Shown: positions 43,929 through 52,998, counted from the stretch's first letter. The stretch: 64,000 bases of DNA from Anaerovibrio lipolyticus LB2005 (GCF_000621545.1 NZ_KK211304.1:1-64000); one strand, 5' to 3'. Program-made: numbers and translations. The notes: generated from the sequence alone by a model not told the origin.

Positions 43929-45095
43929 ATGGAGAAATATGTATCTAAAGAAATAATTGCAGGCATCATAAATTTTGCCCTGATTCTTGTAAATATTATG
44001 GTGGTTACCATCATGTGGCAGAAAGCCGGTGTACCCTTTAATGGAGCATATACGGCAGTTGTGCTGAGCTCTGTTCTTGGAACAATGGTGGCTGTATATT
44101 ATAAGACGGCAGTGGCAGTGGCTCCCGGAATAGTGGTTAACAGCGTTTTATGCTATGATTTGGTTATTTGTCAGGGCTATACCTGGCAGGAGGCCATGAC
44201 AGTGCCTTTTTTGGCTGGGCTGCTAATATTATTTTTGGTTTATGCCAATCTTCATCATAAGCTGATATCCATTTTGCCCAAGTATCTGGAAACAGTAATT
44301 CCTGCGTCTTTGGGAATCCTGCTTATTTATAGAGGACTTGTAATGGGACGGCTGGTTATTGGAGATCCGTTTCAAGTATCAGCCATGGGAAGTCTGAATG
44401 ATCCTTTGGTTATAATTACTATTGTAAGCTTTGTGGCTGTAATGATTTTTCTGAGTAGCAAAAAAACACAGGGATTGGCTGTAGGTTTGTTGGTGGCTCT
44501 GGTAATGGCATTTATTAATGGCTATGTTGAAATCCCTGCATATATCTTTTCAGTGCCGGAGGGCTTTACAGATACGGCAGCTCAGATTAATTTTGACAGA
44601 TTTTTCGAGCTGTTGGCTTCAGTAGCAGTTGTTTTCCTTGTATTGCTCTTTGATGGGCTGGCTGTAGCCAAGACCATGGGGGAAAATGAGGCGAAGCTGC
44701 TGAGAATTAATGGCCTTGGAGCTCTGCTGGGAGGGCTGTTTTCAGGAGGAGCCATGAGTGTGGCCGAGGTTTCTGCTGTCGGTGGTTATGGCAGTGATAA
44801 CCCCGCAAAAATCTCTAAGGTTACAGTAATATTGCTGATATTATTACTGTTTTGTGGTCCTATGATGATGGGGCTTAAGGATTATCCGGTAATTTTTGCC
44901 GCATCTGTAATTGGAGCAGGCTGCTATTTGCTGTCAGATTTGAAATTTTTACCAATTAATGATAATATATCAGTCTTGGCAGGAGTTTTTACTCTGATGC
45001 TGGTTCCCCTTTGGGGGAGTCTTACGTCAGGAATAGGCTTTGGGCTTGTTCTGTACTATACTTTAAAGATGGTAAATGGCATCAGAAAAAGATAA
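43929..45095 (+). CDS. NCS2/AzgA-like purine permease family protein (388 aa)
   Basis: A membrane transporter of about 12 helices. AGIINFALILVNIMVVTIMW near the start, AVYYKTAVAVAPGIVVNSVL and PASLGILLIYRGLVMG resemble the AzgA branch of NCS2 nucleobase carriers (adenine, guanine, hypoxanthine). It is shorter than typical AzgA and several family motifs are blurred, for example AVAPGIVVNS where most have AxAPGMGLNA, so the substrate is uncertain. The start is weakly defined: ATG 43929 is likeliest; a GTG at 43908 is the alternative. Confidence 0.72.
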   Translation: MEKYVSKEIIAGIINFALILVNIMVVTIMWQKAGVPFNGAYTAVVLSSVLGTMVAVYYKTAVAVAPGIVVNSVLCYDLVICQGYTWQEAMTVPFLAGLLILFLVYANLHHKLISILPKYLETVIPASLGILLIYRGLVMGRLVIGDPFQVSAMGSLNDPLVIITIVSFVAVMIFLSSKKTQGLAVGLLVALVMAFINGYVEIPAYIFSVPEGFTDTAAQINFDRFFELLASVAVVFLVLLFDGLAVAKTMGENEAKLLRINGLGALLGGLFSGGAMSVAEVSAVGGYGSDNPAKISKVTVILLILLLFCGPMMMGLKDYPVIFAASVIGAGCYLLSDLKFLPINDNISVLAGVFTLMLVPLWGSLTSGIGFGLVLYYTLKMVNGIRKR

Positions 45096-45133
45096 AATAA
45101 GAATGTTAAAATGGAAATTGGGAGGTCTTTGGG

Positions 45134-45925
45134 GTGTTTTTAAAAGGTAATTGTGCCCGTTTTTTATTTGCCATGGGTGTGCTGGCAGTGTTAAGCTGTG
45201 GCAGTGCAACAGAGGCAAAGTCTATTGCTGATAGTAATGCAGAGCCTGTTAAGAAAACCACAGTTTCTACAGAGAGAACATATAATAATGGTAAAACAAA
45301 GGTGGTTACCGACAAGAGCAGTTCAACTGAGAAGAAAAAGAGCTTTGCTGAAAGAATAGAGGAGATACTTCATCCTACACCTGTGGAGCAGCCAGAGGTC
45401 GTATTGCCAACCTCATCCGATGAAATGAATATTATGGGCAGTCCTGTGGCAACTCGGGAGCAGTGTGTAAGATACCTTTTGAAGAACAATCCAAATCCGC
45501 TCCTTAATACCACTCCGGAGGAATTGGTAAACTTTTATTATGAAGAGGCTTCCTTGGAGGGCATACGTCCTGATATCGCCTTTGCACAAGCTCTGAAGGA
45601 AACAGGCTTTTTCAGCTATGGAGGTACCGTTATTCCGGCTCAAAATAATTATTGCGGTCTGGGAACCACTAGTGCCACAGTAAAGGGAGCCTTTTTCGAG
45701 TCCCCACGGGTGGGGGTAAGGGCCCATATTCAGCATCTGTTGGCCTATGTTTCCACCAAGAATCCGGCTACTCCGGTGGTGGATCCACGTTATTCCCTGG
45801 TAAGGGGCGTTTATGGTAGCAATACCCTTAACCAGTGGCAGGACCTTAATGGTCGCTGGGCTGTACCAGGAGTTGGTTACGGCCAAAGTATTTTAGATTA
45901 TTATCATGCAATTTTAAATTCATGA
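45134..45925 (+). CDS. Secreted glucosaminidase-domain peptidoglycan hydrolase (263 aa)
   Basis: A signal peptide (about 1-28, ending SATEAKS) and a charged, low-complexity linker (about 30-95) precede a glucosaminidase-type lysozyme fold (about 110-260). It has the catalytic-Glu region IAFAQALKETGFFSYGG, NNYCGLG, and the FESPRVGVRAHIQHLLAY block. It would cut peptidoglycan glycan strands in the envelope. The start is GTG 45134 with GGAGGT at 45121-45126, 7 bases away. The Cys in VLAVLSCGS may allow lipid attachment, but the context is not a clean lipobox. Confidence 0.83.
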   Translation: MFLKGNCARFLFAMGVLAVLSCGSATEAKSIADSNAEPVKKTTVSTERTYNNGKTKVVTDKSSSTEKKKSFAERIEEILHPTPVEQPEVVLPTSSDEMNIMGSPVATREQCVRYLLKNNPNPLLNTTPEELVNFYYEEASLEGIRPDIAFAQALKETGFFSYGGTVIPAQNNYCGLGTTSATVKGAFFESPRVGVRAHIQHLLAYVSTKNPATPVVDPRYSLVRGVYGSNTLNQWQDLNGRWAVPGVGYGQSILDYYHAILNS

Positions 45926-45972
45926 TTAATATATAGTAATTTTTAAAACAGTATAGAGAGGATTTTTTTACA

Positions 45973-47595
45973 ATGATTTCAACAAGTGGTGTTACACTCC
46001 AGTTCGGTAAGCGCGTGCTCTTTAAGGATGTTTCCATTAAGTTTACTCCGGGAAACTGCTATGGCGTTATTGGTGCCAACGGTGCTGGTAAATCCACCTT
46101 TCTGAAGCTGCTTTCCGGCGATATTGAGCCTACCAAGGGTTCCATAGATATTACTCCTGGTGAGCGCATGTCCGTACTGAAGCAGGACCATTTTGCCTTT
46201 GACCAGTATGATGTTATCCGTACAGTTATTATGGGTAACCAGCATCTGGTAGATATTATGGAAGAAAAGGACGCAATTTATGCTAAGCCTGATTTCTCCG
46301 ATGAAGATGGTATTCGTGCCGGCGAACTGGAAGCAGAATTCGCCGAGCTTAACGGCTGGGATGCAGAGGCTGATGCGGCAAAGCTGTTAAATGGACTTGG
46401 CATCCATGAGGAGCATCACAACAAGATGATGTCCGAAATGGATCCAGATCTGAAGGTGCGTGTCCTCTTGGCCCAGGCTCTGTTCGGAAATCCGGATATT
46501 CTTCTTCTTGACGAGCCTACCAACCATTTGGATTTGGAATCCATTAAGTGGTTGGAGGACTTCCTGGCAGACTTTGAAAATACTGTTATTGTAGTATCCC
46601 ATGACCGTCACTTCCTAAATCAGGTATGTACACATATTGCAGATGTGGACTTTGGCAAGATTCAGCTTTACGTTGGTAACTATGATTTCTGGTATCATTC
46701 CAGCCAGTTGGCTTTGCAGATGGCCAAGGATGCCAACAAGAAGAAGGAAGAAAAAATCAAGGAATTACAGACCTTTATTGCCCGCTTTGCGGCTAACGCG
46801 TCCAAGTCCAAGCAGGCTACTTCCCGTAAGAAGCTGCTGGAGAAGATTACCCTTGACGACATTAAGCCATCTTCCCGCCGTTATCCATATATTGCCTTCA
46901 CCCCTGACCGCGAGGCTGGTGATCAGCTGTTGATAGTTGAGGGTATTTCCAAGACTATTGAGGGTGAGAAGGTTCTTGATAATGTAAGCTTTACCCTGAA
47001 GAAGGGAGATAAGGTGGCGTTTACTGGCCCTAATAGTGCTGGTAAGACTGCATTGTTCCAGATTCTCATGGGGGAAATGGAACCAGATGAGGGTACCTTT
47101 AAGTGGGGCGTTACCACTACTCAGGCATATTTGCCAAATGACAACACCAAGTATTTCGAGGGCTGCGAACTGAGCTTGACCGATTGGCTTCGTCAGTATT
47201 CCAAGGATCCGGATGAATCCTTTGTTCGTGGTTTCCTGGGACGCATGCTGTTCAGTGGCGAGGAGAGCTTGAAGAAGGCCTCTGTTATCTCCGGTGGTGA
47301 GAAGGTTCGTTGTATGCTGTCCAAAATGATGCTCAGTGGTGCCAACGTTCTTTTGATGGATGAGCCTACCAACCATCTTGATCTGGAATCCATTACCGCC
47401 CTTAATGATGGCCTTATTGCCTTTAAGGGTACCTTGCTCTTTACATCCCATGACCATGAGTTTGTACAGACTATAGCTGATCGTATTATAGAGCTTACTC
47501 CAGGTGGTGTATTTGATAAGTTTACTACTTATGATGACTTCCTTGCTGATGAGGAGCTCCAGAAGCGTCTGGCTGCACAGTACGAAAATAAATAA
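45973..47595 (+). CDS. ABC-F family ATPase, YbiT/YkpA-like (540 aa)
   Basis: A soluble ribosome-associated ATPase with two ABC domains. Domain 1 has Walker A GANGAGKST and LLLDEPTNHLDLESIKWLE; domain 2 has GPNSAGKTALF, the signature VISGGEKVRCMLSK and LLMDEPTNHLDLES. A charged helical linker (about 245-305) lies between them. In domain 1 the LSGG-type signature is lost (SEMDPDLKVRVLLAQALF), a trait I associate with the YbiT/YkpA group. ABC-F proteins act at the ribosomal E site to relieve stalling. A G+C-rich hairpin follows. Confidence 0.9.
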   Translation: MISTSGVTLQFGKRVLFKDVSIKFTPGNCYGVIGANGAGKSTFLKLLSGDIEPTKGSIDITPGERMSVLKQDHFAFDQYDVIRTVIMGNQHLVDIMEEKDAIYAKPDFSDEDGIRAGELEAEFAELNGWDAEADAAKLLNGLGIHEEHHNKMMSEMDPDLKVRVLLAQALFGNPDILLLDEPTNHLDLESIKWLEDFLADFENTVIVVSHDRHFLNQVCTHIADVDFGKIQLYVGNYDFWYHSSQLALQMAKDANKKKEEKIKELQTFIARFAANASKSKQATSRKKLLEKITLDDIKPSSRRYPYIAFTPDREAGDQLLIVEGISKTIEGEKVLDNVSFTLKKGDKVAFTGPNSAGKTALFQILMGEMEPDEGTFKWGVTTTQAYLPNDNTKYFEGCELSLTDWLRQYSKDPDESFVRGFLGRMLFSGEESLKKASVISGGEKVRCMLSKMMLSGANVLLMDEPTNHLDLESITALNDGLIAFKGTLLFTSHDHEFVQTIADRIIELTPGGVFDKFTTYDDFLADEELQKRLAAQYENK

Positions 47596-47605
47596 GCGTT
47601 GTATT

Positions 47606-47630
47606 GGCTCCCCCAATTTGGGGGAGCTAT
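47606..47630 (+). terminator. Hairpin after the ABC-F gene
   Basis: GGCTCCCCCAA pairs with TTGGGGGAGCT with almost no loop. There is no T-run, so it is a weak or bidirectional terminator at best. Confidence 0.5.
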
Positions 47631-47657
47631 CTGTATATATGTATATGAGGGATTATT

Positions 47658-48950
47658 ATGAAATTATTTGAAGAATTAAGCGTTTCACAGCCCCTCTGTG
47701 ATGCTTTAAAGAAAATCGGTATAAGAGAGGCCACTCCAGTCCAGGAGCAGGCTATTCCGGCTCTCAGAAACGGCCGTGACACTATTGTTCAGGCCCAGAC
47801 CGGTACAGGAAAGACCCTGGCCTTTTTGCTGCCTTTATATGACAAGATTAAGACACAGGCGGATAATGTTCAGACTTTGATTATCACTCCTACCCGTGAG
47901 CTTACTATTCAGATTTCCAAGGTAGCGGCAATATTGGATAAGGCCACTGGTGTACGTTCCTTGGCAATTTACGGCGGTCAGGATATTGAGCGCCAGAAGC
48001 ATAAGCTGGGTCGTGATCCCCACGTTATTATTGGTACTCCGGGGAGAATTCTGGATCATCTTCGCCGTCGCACATTAAATTTTTCCACCACCAACAAAAT
48101 AGTTCTCGACGAGGCGGATGAAATGCTTCGCCGTGGCTTCATTGAGGATGTGGAAACCATACTTTCCACCATGGCCAAGGACAGGCAGATTATGTTGTTT
48201 TCCGCCACTATGCCCGATCGTATCAAATCCCTGGCCCATCGCTATATGGTCCAGGTTCAGCACGTTGAGATAAAGGCGGAGCATATCACCTTGGACACCA
48301 TTAAACAGCGCGTGGTGGATACCATGGAAACATCCAAATTGGACAAGCTCTGTGAGCTTATTAATGAGGAGCAGCCATATTTGGCCATGGTCTTCTGCTC
48401 TACCCGTACACGGGTGTCCCAGGTGGCTATGACATTGGCCAAGCGGGGCTATCTGGCAGACGAGCTGCATGGTGAGCTTAGCCAGCTTCAACGTACCAAC
48501 GTGTTAAAAAAATTCCGTCAGGCTAAGCTCCAGATTTTGGTTACCACTGATATAGCAGCCCGCGGACTGGATATTGAGGGAGTAACTCATGTATTTAACT
48601 ATGATATTCCTCAGGATACCGAAAGCTATATACACCGCATTGGTCGTACGGGACGTGCAGGCCAGCAGGGTGTAGCCATTACCTTTGTAAATGCCCGCCA
48701 ATATAATATGCTGAGAAAAATCGAGGCTGGCATAAAAAATCACATTACCAAGGATATTTCTGGCAGAAGCTTGGCATCCCGTATAAAAAGAGAAAAACGG
48801 GAAAAGGAGCTTGCACTGAAAAAGCAGCAGGCTGAAAAACAACAGGCAAAAAAAGCAAAAAGCAAGTATGCAAATAGAAAGGGAAGTACCCACAAAGGCC
48901 GTAATGACAGGTCTCGCAGGCTTCGTGACAGGGCAAAAAGAAAAAAATAA
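47658..48950 (+). CDS. DEAD-box ATP-dependent RNA helicase (430 aa)
   Basis: All core motifs are present: Q motif TPVQEQAIP, AQTGTGKT (I), PTREL (Ia), GTPGRILDH (Ib), VLDEADEML (II), FSATMP (III), VFCSTRTR (IV), TTDIAARGLDIEGV (V) and HRIGRTGRAG (VI). The C-terminal tail (about 370-430) is Lys/Arg/Gln-rich, suiting RNA binding. Similar to CshA/RhlE types in ribosome assembly or mRNA turnover; the subtype is uncertain. Standing 130 bases before a tRNA cluster and the ribosomal-protein operon. Confidence 0.93.
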   Translation: MKLFEELSVSQPLCDALKKIGIREATPVQEQAIPALRNGRDTIVQAQTGTGKTLAFLLPLYDKIKTQADNVQTLIITPTRELTIQISKVAAILDKATGVRSLAIYGGQDIERQKHKLGRDPHVIIGTPGRILDHLRRRTLNFSTTNKIVLDEADEMLRRGFIEDVETILSTMAKDRQIMLFSATMPDRIKSLAHRYMVQVQHVEIKAEHITLDTIKQRVVDTMETSKLDKLCELINEEQPYLAMVFCSTRTRVSQVAMTLAKRGYLADELHGELSQLQRTNVLKKFRQAKLQILVTTDIAARGLDIEGVTHVFNYDIPQDTESYIHRIGRTGRAGQQGVAITFVNARQYNMLRKIEAGIKNHITKDISGRSLASRIKREKREKELALKKQQAEKQQAKKAKSKYANRKGSTHKGRNDRSRRLRDRAKRKK

Positions 48951-48970
48951 TAAAAAAATAAAAAAAGTGC

Positions 48971-48999
48971 TTTACAAACTCAAAATAAGATGATAGTAT
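48971..48999 (+). promoter_or_regulatory. Possible promoter of the tRNA cluster
   Basis: TTTACA (48971-48976), 17 bp, TAGTAT (48994-48999). The -10 is weak. A 7-bp hairpin follows at about 49027-49048, before the first tRNA. Confidence 0.45.
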
Positions 49000-49079
49000 A
49001 TATACCTGTCAGCGGGAAACACAAAAGACGCACTGATAGAGGTGCATCGGAGTGATAACCGCCACCAAGTGAAGATACT

Positions 49080-49164
49080 GGGTAGGTGCCCGAGTGGTTA
49101 AAGGGAACGGACTGTAAATCCGTCGCCGTAGGCTACGATGGTTCGAATCCATCCCTGCCCACCA
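49080..49164 (+). tRNA. tRNA-Tyr (anticodon GTA)
   Basis: An 85-base class II tRNA with a long variable arm, acceptor GGGTAGG/CCTGCCC (one G-U pair), anticodon loop CTGTAAA, and encoded CCA. Confidence 0.95.
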
Positions 49165-49183
49165 TTTTATATCTTCAGAATAT

Positions 49184-49259
<76 letters not shown>

Positions 49260-49271
49260 AAAGCTTGGTAT

Positions 49272-49347
<76 letters not shown>

Positions 49348-49354
49348 TATATAT

Positions 49355-49431
49355 GGCTGCGTAGCTCAGTTGGCTAGAGCATTCGGTTCATACCCGGAGT
49401 GTCAGGAGTTCAAATCTCTTCGCAGCCACCA
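49355..49431 (+). tRNA. tRNA-Met, elongator (anticodon CAT)
   Basis: A 77-base cloverleaf: acceptor GGCTGCG/CGCAGCC, anticodon arm TTCGG-TTCATAC-CCGGA, encoded CCA. The fully paired acceptor end makes it an elongator; tRNA-Ile with modified CAT cannot be fully excluded from sequence alone. Confidence 0.88.
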
Positions 49432-49443
49432 ACTACTAAATTT

Positions 49444-49468
49444 AGCCCCTTAATAAAGGGGTTTTATT
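49444..49468 (+). terminator. Terminator of the tRNA cluster
   Basis: AGCCCCTT pairs with AAGGGGTT around AATA, followed by TTATTTA. Confidence 0.8.
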
Positions 49469-49517
49469 TATGCCATAAATGAAATGTCCTTCATTTTTAT
49501 TTTAATGAGCTTGTCTG

Positions 49518-49546
49518 TTGACACTCAGAATATATTATGATAAATT
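49518..49546 (+). promoter_or_regulatory. Promoter of rpmG-secE-nusG
   Basis: TTGACA (49518-49523), 17 bp, TAAATT (49541-49546), 57 bases before the rpmG start. Confidence 0.65.
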
Positions 49547-49602
49547 ATGTTAGTGACATTTTGTTAAGTGTACATAATTTTCAATAGTAAGGAGTGCATA
49601 CG

Positions 49603-49752
49603 ATGCGCAATGCGGTTACGTTGGCCTGCACTGAGTGCAAGAGTCGCAACTATCAGACCAACAAAAACAAGAAGAACGATCCAGATAGAATCGAATTCAA
49701 CAAGTATTGCAAGTTCTGCAAGAAGCACACACTGCACAAGGAAACCAAATAA
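49603..49752 (+). CDS. rpmG: 50S ribosomal protein L33 (49 aa)
   Basis: A tiny basic ribosomal protein of the zinc-binding type. It begins [19 protein letters not shown], and a second cysteine pair lies in [14 protein letters not shown]; both CxxC pairs are intact. It is the first gene of the rpmG-secE-nusG-rplKAJL-rpoBC cluster, as in many Firmicutes. AAGGAGTG at 49589-49596 supports ATG 49603. Confidence 0.95.
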   Translation: MRNAVTLACTECKSRNYQTNKNKKNDPDRIEFNKYCKFCKKHTLHKETK

Positions 49753-49791
49753 TTAGCAGTAGAGTGTAAGGGTTGCAATATTAGACAGGAT

Positions 49792-50025
49792 GTGAATGCA
49801 TTGACGAACGAGAAAGCGTCAGCAGTTCAGACGAAGTCTTCAGGTTTTAACCCTATGCAGTTTTTGCGTGAAGTTTCGGCTGAAATGAAAAAGGTATCCT
49901 GGTCCACTAAGGAGGAGCTGGGCAGATATACTGTTGTGGTATCCATAACGGTTTTCATTGTATGCTCTCTGATTTGGATATGCGATACGTTCTTTACAAG
50001 GTTGTTTAATCTAATTTTACGTTAA
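49792..50025 (+). CDS. secE: Preprotein translocase subunit SecE (77 aa)
   Basis: A small single-helix subunit of the SecYEG channel. The conserved amphipathic segment FLREVSAEMKKVSWSTKEEL precedes one membrane helix (about 49-68, VVVSITVFIVCSLIWICDTF). No ATG fits; GTG 49792 or TTG 49801 may start it, with AGGA at 49787-49790. Position between rpmG and nusG is canonical. Confidence 0.93.
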   Translation: MNALTNEKASAVQTKSSGFNPMQFLREVSAEMKKVSWSTKEELGRYTVVVSITVFIVCSLIWICDTFFTRLFNLILR

Positions 50026-50038
50026 GACTGGAGGGTAG

Positions 50039-50053
50039 GGATGCTGGGCATCC
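50039..50053 (+). promoter_or_regulatory. Hairpin between the ribosome site and start of nusG
   Basis: GGATGC-TGG-GCATCC folds perfectly. The good ribosome site GGAGGG lies before it (50030-50035) and ATG 50060 after it, 24 bases apart in the linear sequence. Folding would bring the two to about normal spacing, so the hairpin may set initiation efficiency. Confidence 0.45.
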
Positions 50054-50059
50054 AAGTGT

Positions 50060-50608
50060 ATGGAATCTGAAAAGAAGCTTGAAAGACATTGGTATGCTGT
50101 ACATACCTATTCTGGATACGAAAATAAGGTTAAGTCCAATCTTGAGAGAAAAGTTAGTTCCTTGGGATTGGAAGACAAAATCTTCAATGTGCTTGTTCCT
50201 GTAAAGGATGAGATCGAAAAGAAGAACGGCGTCGAAAAAGTAATCAAGAGAAAGCTTTTCCCTGGTTATGTATTTGTCGAGATGATTGTCAACGAAAAGA
50301 CATGGTTCGACGTTAGAAATACTGACGGCGTTACTGGATTTGTTGGTTCCGGTACAGATCCTACACCTATCGGTGAAGCAGAGATGGAAAACATCCTCAG
50401 CAAGATGGGAATGGGCGAAGCCAAGGTTATTGTCAACATTGATGTTGAGGTTGGCGAAGTCATTAAAATCAAATCCGGTTCATTTGAAAATTACGCAGCA
50501 AAGGTTGTTTCCGTGGACAACGAGAAGGGCAAGGTTAAGGCTCTTATCGACATGTTCGGTCGTGAAACTCCTGTTGAACTTGATTTTGATCAGGTAGAGA
50601 AAAGCTGA
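50060..50608 (+). CDS. nusG: Transcription termination/antitermination factor NusG (182 aa)
   Basis: An RNA polymerase-associated elongation factor. The NGN domain starts RHWYAVHTYSGYENKVKSNL and includes FPGYVFVEM; the C-terminal KOW domain (about 127-180) has VGEVIKIKSGSFENYAAKVV. Length is typical. It lies 34 bases after secE and 26 before rplK, the standard order. Confidence 0.96.
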   Translation: MESEKKLERHWYAVHTYSGYENKVKSNLERKVSSLGLEDKIFNVLVPVKDEIEKKNGVEKVIKRKLFPGYVFVEMIVNEKTWFDVRNTDGVTGFVGSGTDPTPIGEAEMENILSKMGMGEAKVIVNIDVEVGEVIKIKSGSFENYAAKVVSVDNEKGKVKALIDMFGRETPVELDFDQVEKS

Positions 50609-50634
50609 TTTCCTTTTAAGGAGGTGTATATAAG

Positions 50635-51060
50635 ATGGCAAAGAAAGTTGCAAAGATGGTAAAGTTGCAGGTTGAGGCTGCTAAGGCTACTCCAGCTCCT
50701 CCAGTAGGTCCTGCTCTTGGTCAGGCTGGTGTTAACATCATGGCTTTCGTTAAGGAATTTAACGAGAGAACTGCTAAGCAGGCTGGTCTCATCATTCCAG
50801 TAGAGATTACTGTATTTGAGGATAGATCCTTTACCTTTATCACTAAGACTCCTCCAGCTGCTGTACTTCTGAAGAAGGCTGCAGGTCTGGCAAAGGCTTC
50901 TGGTGAACCAAACAAGAACAAGGTTGCAAAGCTGCCTCGCGCAAAGGCTCAGGAGATTGCTGAGTCCAAGATGGCAGATTTGAACGCTGCAAGCATTGAG
51001 GCTGCTACTCGTATGATCGAGGGTACTGCTCGCAGCATGGGTATCGAAATCGTTGACTAA
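50635..51060 (+). CDS. rplK: 50S ribosomal protein L11 (141 aa)
   Basis: An L7/L12-stalk base protein binding the GTPase-associated r[23 protein letters not shown] and [15 protein letters not shown] are diagnostic; the C-terminal domain ends [21 protein letters not shown] at 50618-50626 is 8 bases before ATG 50635. Very biased codon use. Confidence 0.97.
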   Translation: MAKKVAKMVKLQVEAAKATPAPPVGPALGQAGVNIMAFVKEFNERTAKQAGLIIPVEITVFEDRSFTFITKTPPAAVLLKKAAGLAKASGEPNKNKVAKLPRAKAQEIAESKMADLNAASIEAATRMIEGTARSMGIEIVD

Positions 51061-51075
51061 TAATTGATTTCGTGC

Positions 51076-51105
51076 TCGTGGGAGGAAAATCCGTTATTAC
51101 CACGA
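51076..51105 (+). promoter_or_regulatory. Hairpin in the rplK-rplA gap
   Basis: TCGTGG (51076-51081) pairs with CCACGA (51100-51105), enclosing GAGGAAAATCC. It lies just before the rplA ribosome site and could be the mRNA target for feedback by L1, whose mRNA sites often mimic rRNA (inference). Confidence 0.35.
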
Positions 51106-51121
51106 AGGGAGAAATTTTAAA

Positions 51122-51805
51122 ATGGCAAAAGCAGGTAAGAAGTATCAGGACGCTGTAAAGCTTCTTGAGACTGGTAAAGTTTACACTGTTGAGGAAGCTG
51201 TTGATCTCGTAAAGAAGACTGCAACTGCAAAGTTCGACGAGACTATTGAGCTTCATGTACGCTTAGGCGTTGATCCTAAGTATGCAGATCAGCAGGTTCG
51301 TGGCGCAATCGTGCTGCCACATGGTACTGGTAAGTCCAAGCGCGTATTAGTATTTGCTAAGGGCGCAAAGGTTGAAGAGGCAGAGGCTGCAGGTGCAGAC
51401 TTTGTTGGCTCCGACGAAATCGTAACTAAGATCCAGGGTGGCTGGACTGACTTTGATGTCGCTGTAGCTACTCCAGATATGATGGGTACTGTTGGTCGTC
51501 TTGGTAAAATCCTCGGTCCTAGAGGCTTGATGCCAAACCCTAAACTCGGTACTGTAACTATGGATCTTGGCAAGGCAATCAGCGAAATCAAGGCTGGTAA
51601 GGTTGAATACCGTACTGATAAGGCTGGTAATGTTCATTGCCCTATCGGCAAGGCTTCCTTCGATGCTAACAAGCTCGTAGAGAACCTCAATGCTTTGATG
51701 GATACATTAATTAGAGTAAAACCGGCTGCTGCAAAGGGTCAGTATATCCGCTCTGTCACCATTAGCTCCACTATGGGCCCTGGTGTTCCAGTAGTACATG
51801 CTTGA
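51122..51805 (+). CDS. rplA: 50S ribosomal protein L1 (227 aa)
   Basis: An L1-stalk protein at the ribosomal E site and usual autoregulator of the L11-L1 unit. Domain I begins [20 protein letters not shown]; domain II has [20 protein letters not shown], the family hallmark; the end [12 protein letters not shown] is typical. AAGGGAG precedes ATG 51122. Full length. Confidence 0.97.
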   Translation: MAKAGKKYQDAVKLLETGKVYTVEEAVDLVKKTATAKFDETIELHVRLGVDPKYADQQVRGAIVLPHGTGKSKRVLVFAKGAKVEEAEAAGADFVGSDEIVTKIQGGWTDFDVAVATPDMMGTVGRLGKILGPRGLMPNPKLGTVTMDLGKAISEIKAGKVEYRTDKAGNVHCPIGKASFDANKLVENLNALMDTLIRVKPAAAKGQYIRSVTISSTMGPGVPVVHA

Positions 51806-51834
51806 TTTTTTGTGGGCTGTATAATAAAATAGTC

Positions 51835-51982
51835 TATGGCTGTAGACAGCAGGTATGGAGCTTCGGCTTCATTTAAAGGAGACGCCTGCCGAGGCCGGAT
51901 GCTTACGCATGAATATGCGGCTTCCGGTAAATCAGCCGGAGGCCGTTTTTGCTCTTTATATTATAAAAAAGGAGGTGTATTC
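51835..51982 (+). ncRNA. L10 leader (ribosomal protein autoregulatory RNA)
   Basis: A 148-base structured leader before rplJ, with several stems and the GGAGACGCCTGCCGAGGCCGG-type core of L10 leaders, where the L10(L12)4 complex binds. It ends in an intrinsic terminator (51918-51950), suggesting attenuation. The long in-frame extension of rplJ across it is not coding. Confidence 0.8.
51918..51950 (+). terminator. Attenuator terminator at the end of the L10 leader
   Basis: CGGCTTCCGG (51918-51927) pairs with CCGGAGGCCG (51936-51945), one wobble, followed by TTTTT. Confidence 0.75.
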
Positions 51983-52531
51983 ATGGCTGTTACAGAACAG
52001 AAGAAGGCAATTGTTGCTAACTTAAAAGAAATTCTCACTAGCTCCAAGGGTGCTGTCATCACTTCTTACAAGGGACTGACTGTTGCTCAGGATACTGCAC
52101 TGCGTGTAGAACTCCGTAAGGCTGGTGTTACCTACCATGTAATCAAAAACACAATGACTCGTATTGCTGCCAAGGAGGCAGGTCTCGATGATATGATTCC
52201 ATTCCTCGAGGGTACTACTGCTATGGCATATTCTGCTGACGATGCAGTTGCTCCTGCAAAGGTTATCAGCGAGTTCATTAAGAAGAACAACCTGGCTGAA
52301 GAGGAAAAGCTCGTAGTCAAGGGTGGTATCGTTGAGGGTAAGGTAGTAAGTGCTGACGAAGTTAAGGCTATCGCTTCTCTGCCTTCCAGAGAGATCCTCA
52401 TCGGCAAGCTGCTGGGCAGCATGCAGGCTCCAGTTTCCAACACTGTTGGTATCATGGGCAACATGGTTCGCAGCATCGTCAATGTGCTTGACGCTATTCG
52501 CAAGCAGAAGGAAGAGCAGGCATCCGCTTAA
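51983..52531 (+). CDS. rplJ: 50S ribosomal protein L10 (182 aa)
   Basis: The stalk protein that anchors L7/L12 dimers and binds its own leader. The N-terminal block AVTEQKKAIVANLKEILTSS, SYKGLTVAQDTALRVELRKA and YHVIKNTMTRIAAKEAG are typical; the C-terminal helix carries the L7/L12 sites. AAAGGAGGTG lies 7 bases before ATG 51983, which excludes the longer frame starting at 51836. Confidence 0.97.
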   Translation: MAVTEQKKAIVANLKEILTSSKGAVITSYKGLTVAQDTALRVELRKAGVTYHVIKNTMTRIAAKEAGLDDMIPFLEGTTAMAYSADDAVAPAKVISEFIKKNNLAEEEKLVVKGGIVEGKVVSADEVKAIASLPSREILIGKLLGSMQAPVSNTVGIMGNMVRSIVNVLDAIRKQKEEQASA

Positions 52532-52592
52532 TCTGACCGCTGCTTAAAATATTTAAAAAAGAAATTAATGTTAAAAATTGGAGGAAATAAAA

Positions 52593-52961
52593 ATGACTAA
52601 CGAAGAAATTTTAGAGGCAATTGGTAACTTGACTGTTCTTGAGCTTTCCGAGCTCGTAAAGGCTGCTGAGGAGAAGTTCGGCGTATCCGCTGCTGCTCCT
52701 GTAGCTGTAGCTGCTGCTGCTCCTGCTGAGGGTGGCGCTGCTGGTGAGAAGTCCGAGTTCGACGTAATCCTGAAGGATGCTGGCGCTGGCAAGATCAACG
52801 TAATCAAGGCTGTTCGTGAGGCTACTGGTCTCGGCCTGAAGGAAGCAAAGGCTCTGGTTGACGGTGCTCCTGCTGCTGTTAAGGAAGGTCTGTCCAAGGC
52901 TGACGCTGAGGCTCTTAAGGGTTCCCTCGAGGCCGCTGGTGCAACTGTAGAGCTGAAGTAA
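52593..52961 (+). CDS. rplL: 50S ribosomal protein L7/L12 (122 aa)
   Basis: The multicopy stalk protein that recruits translational GTPases. It has an N-terminal dimerisation domain, an Ala-rich hinge, and a C-terminal domain with [20 protein letters not shown] and [13 protein letters not shown] 52593 has GGAGGAA 9 bases upstream. Confidence 0.97.
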   Translation: MTNEEILEAIGNLTVLELSELVKAAEEKFGVSAAAPVAVAAAAPAEGGAAGEKSEFDVILKDAGAGKINVIKAVREATGLGLKEAKALVDGAPAAVKEGLSKADAEALKGSLEAAGATVELK

Positions 52962-52998
52962 TTTCTGCTTTATTGATAGCTTCTAAGTAAAACATAAG

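Noticed and set aside
51836-51982. In-frame N-terminal extension of L10
   Set aside because: This stretch is the structured L10 leader with an attenuator; the proper ribosome site and start are at 51983.
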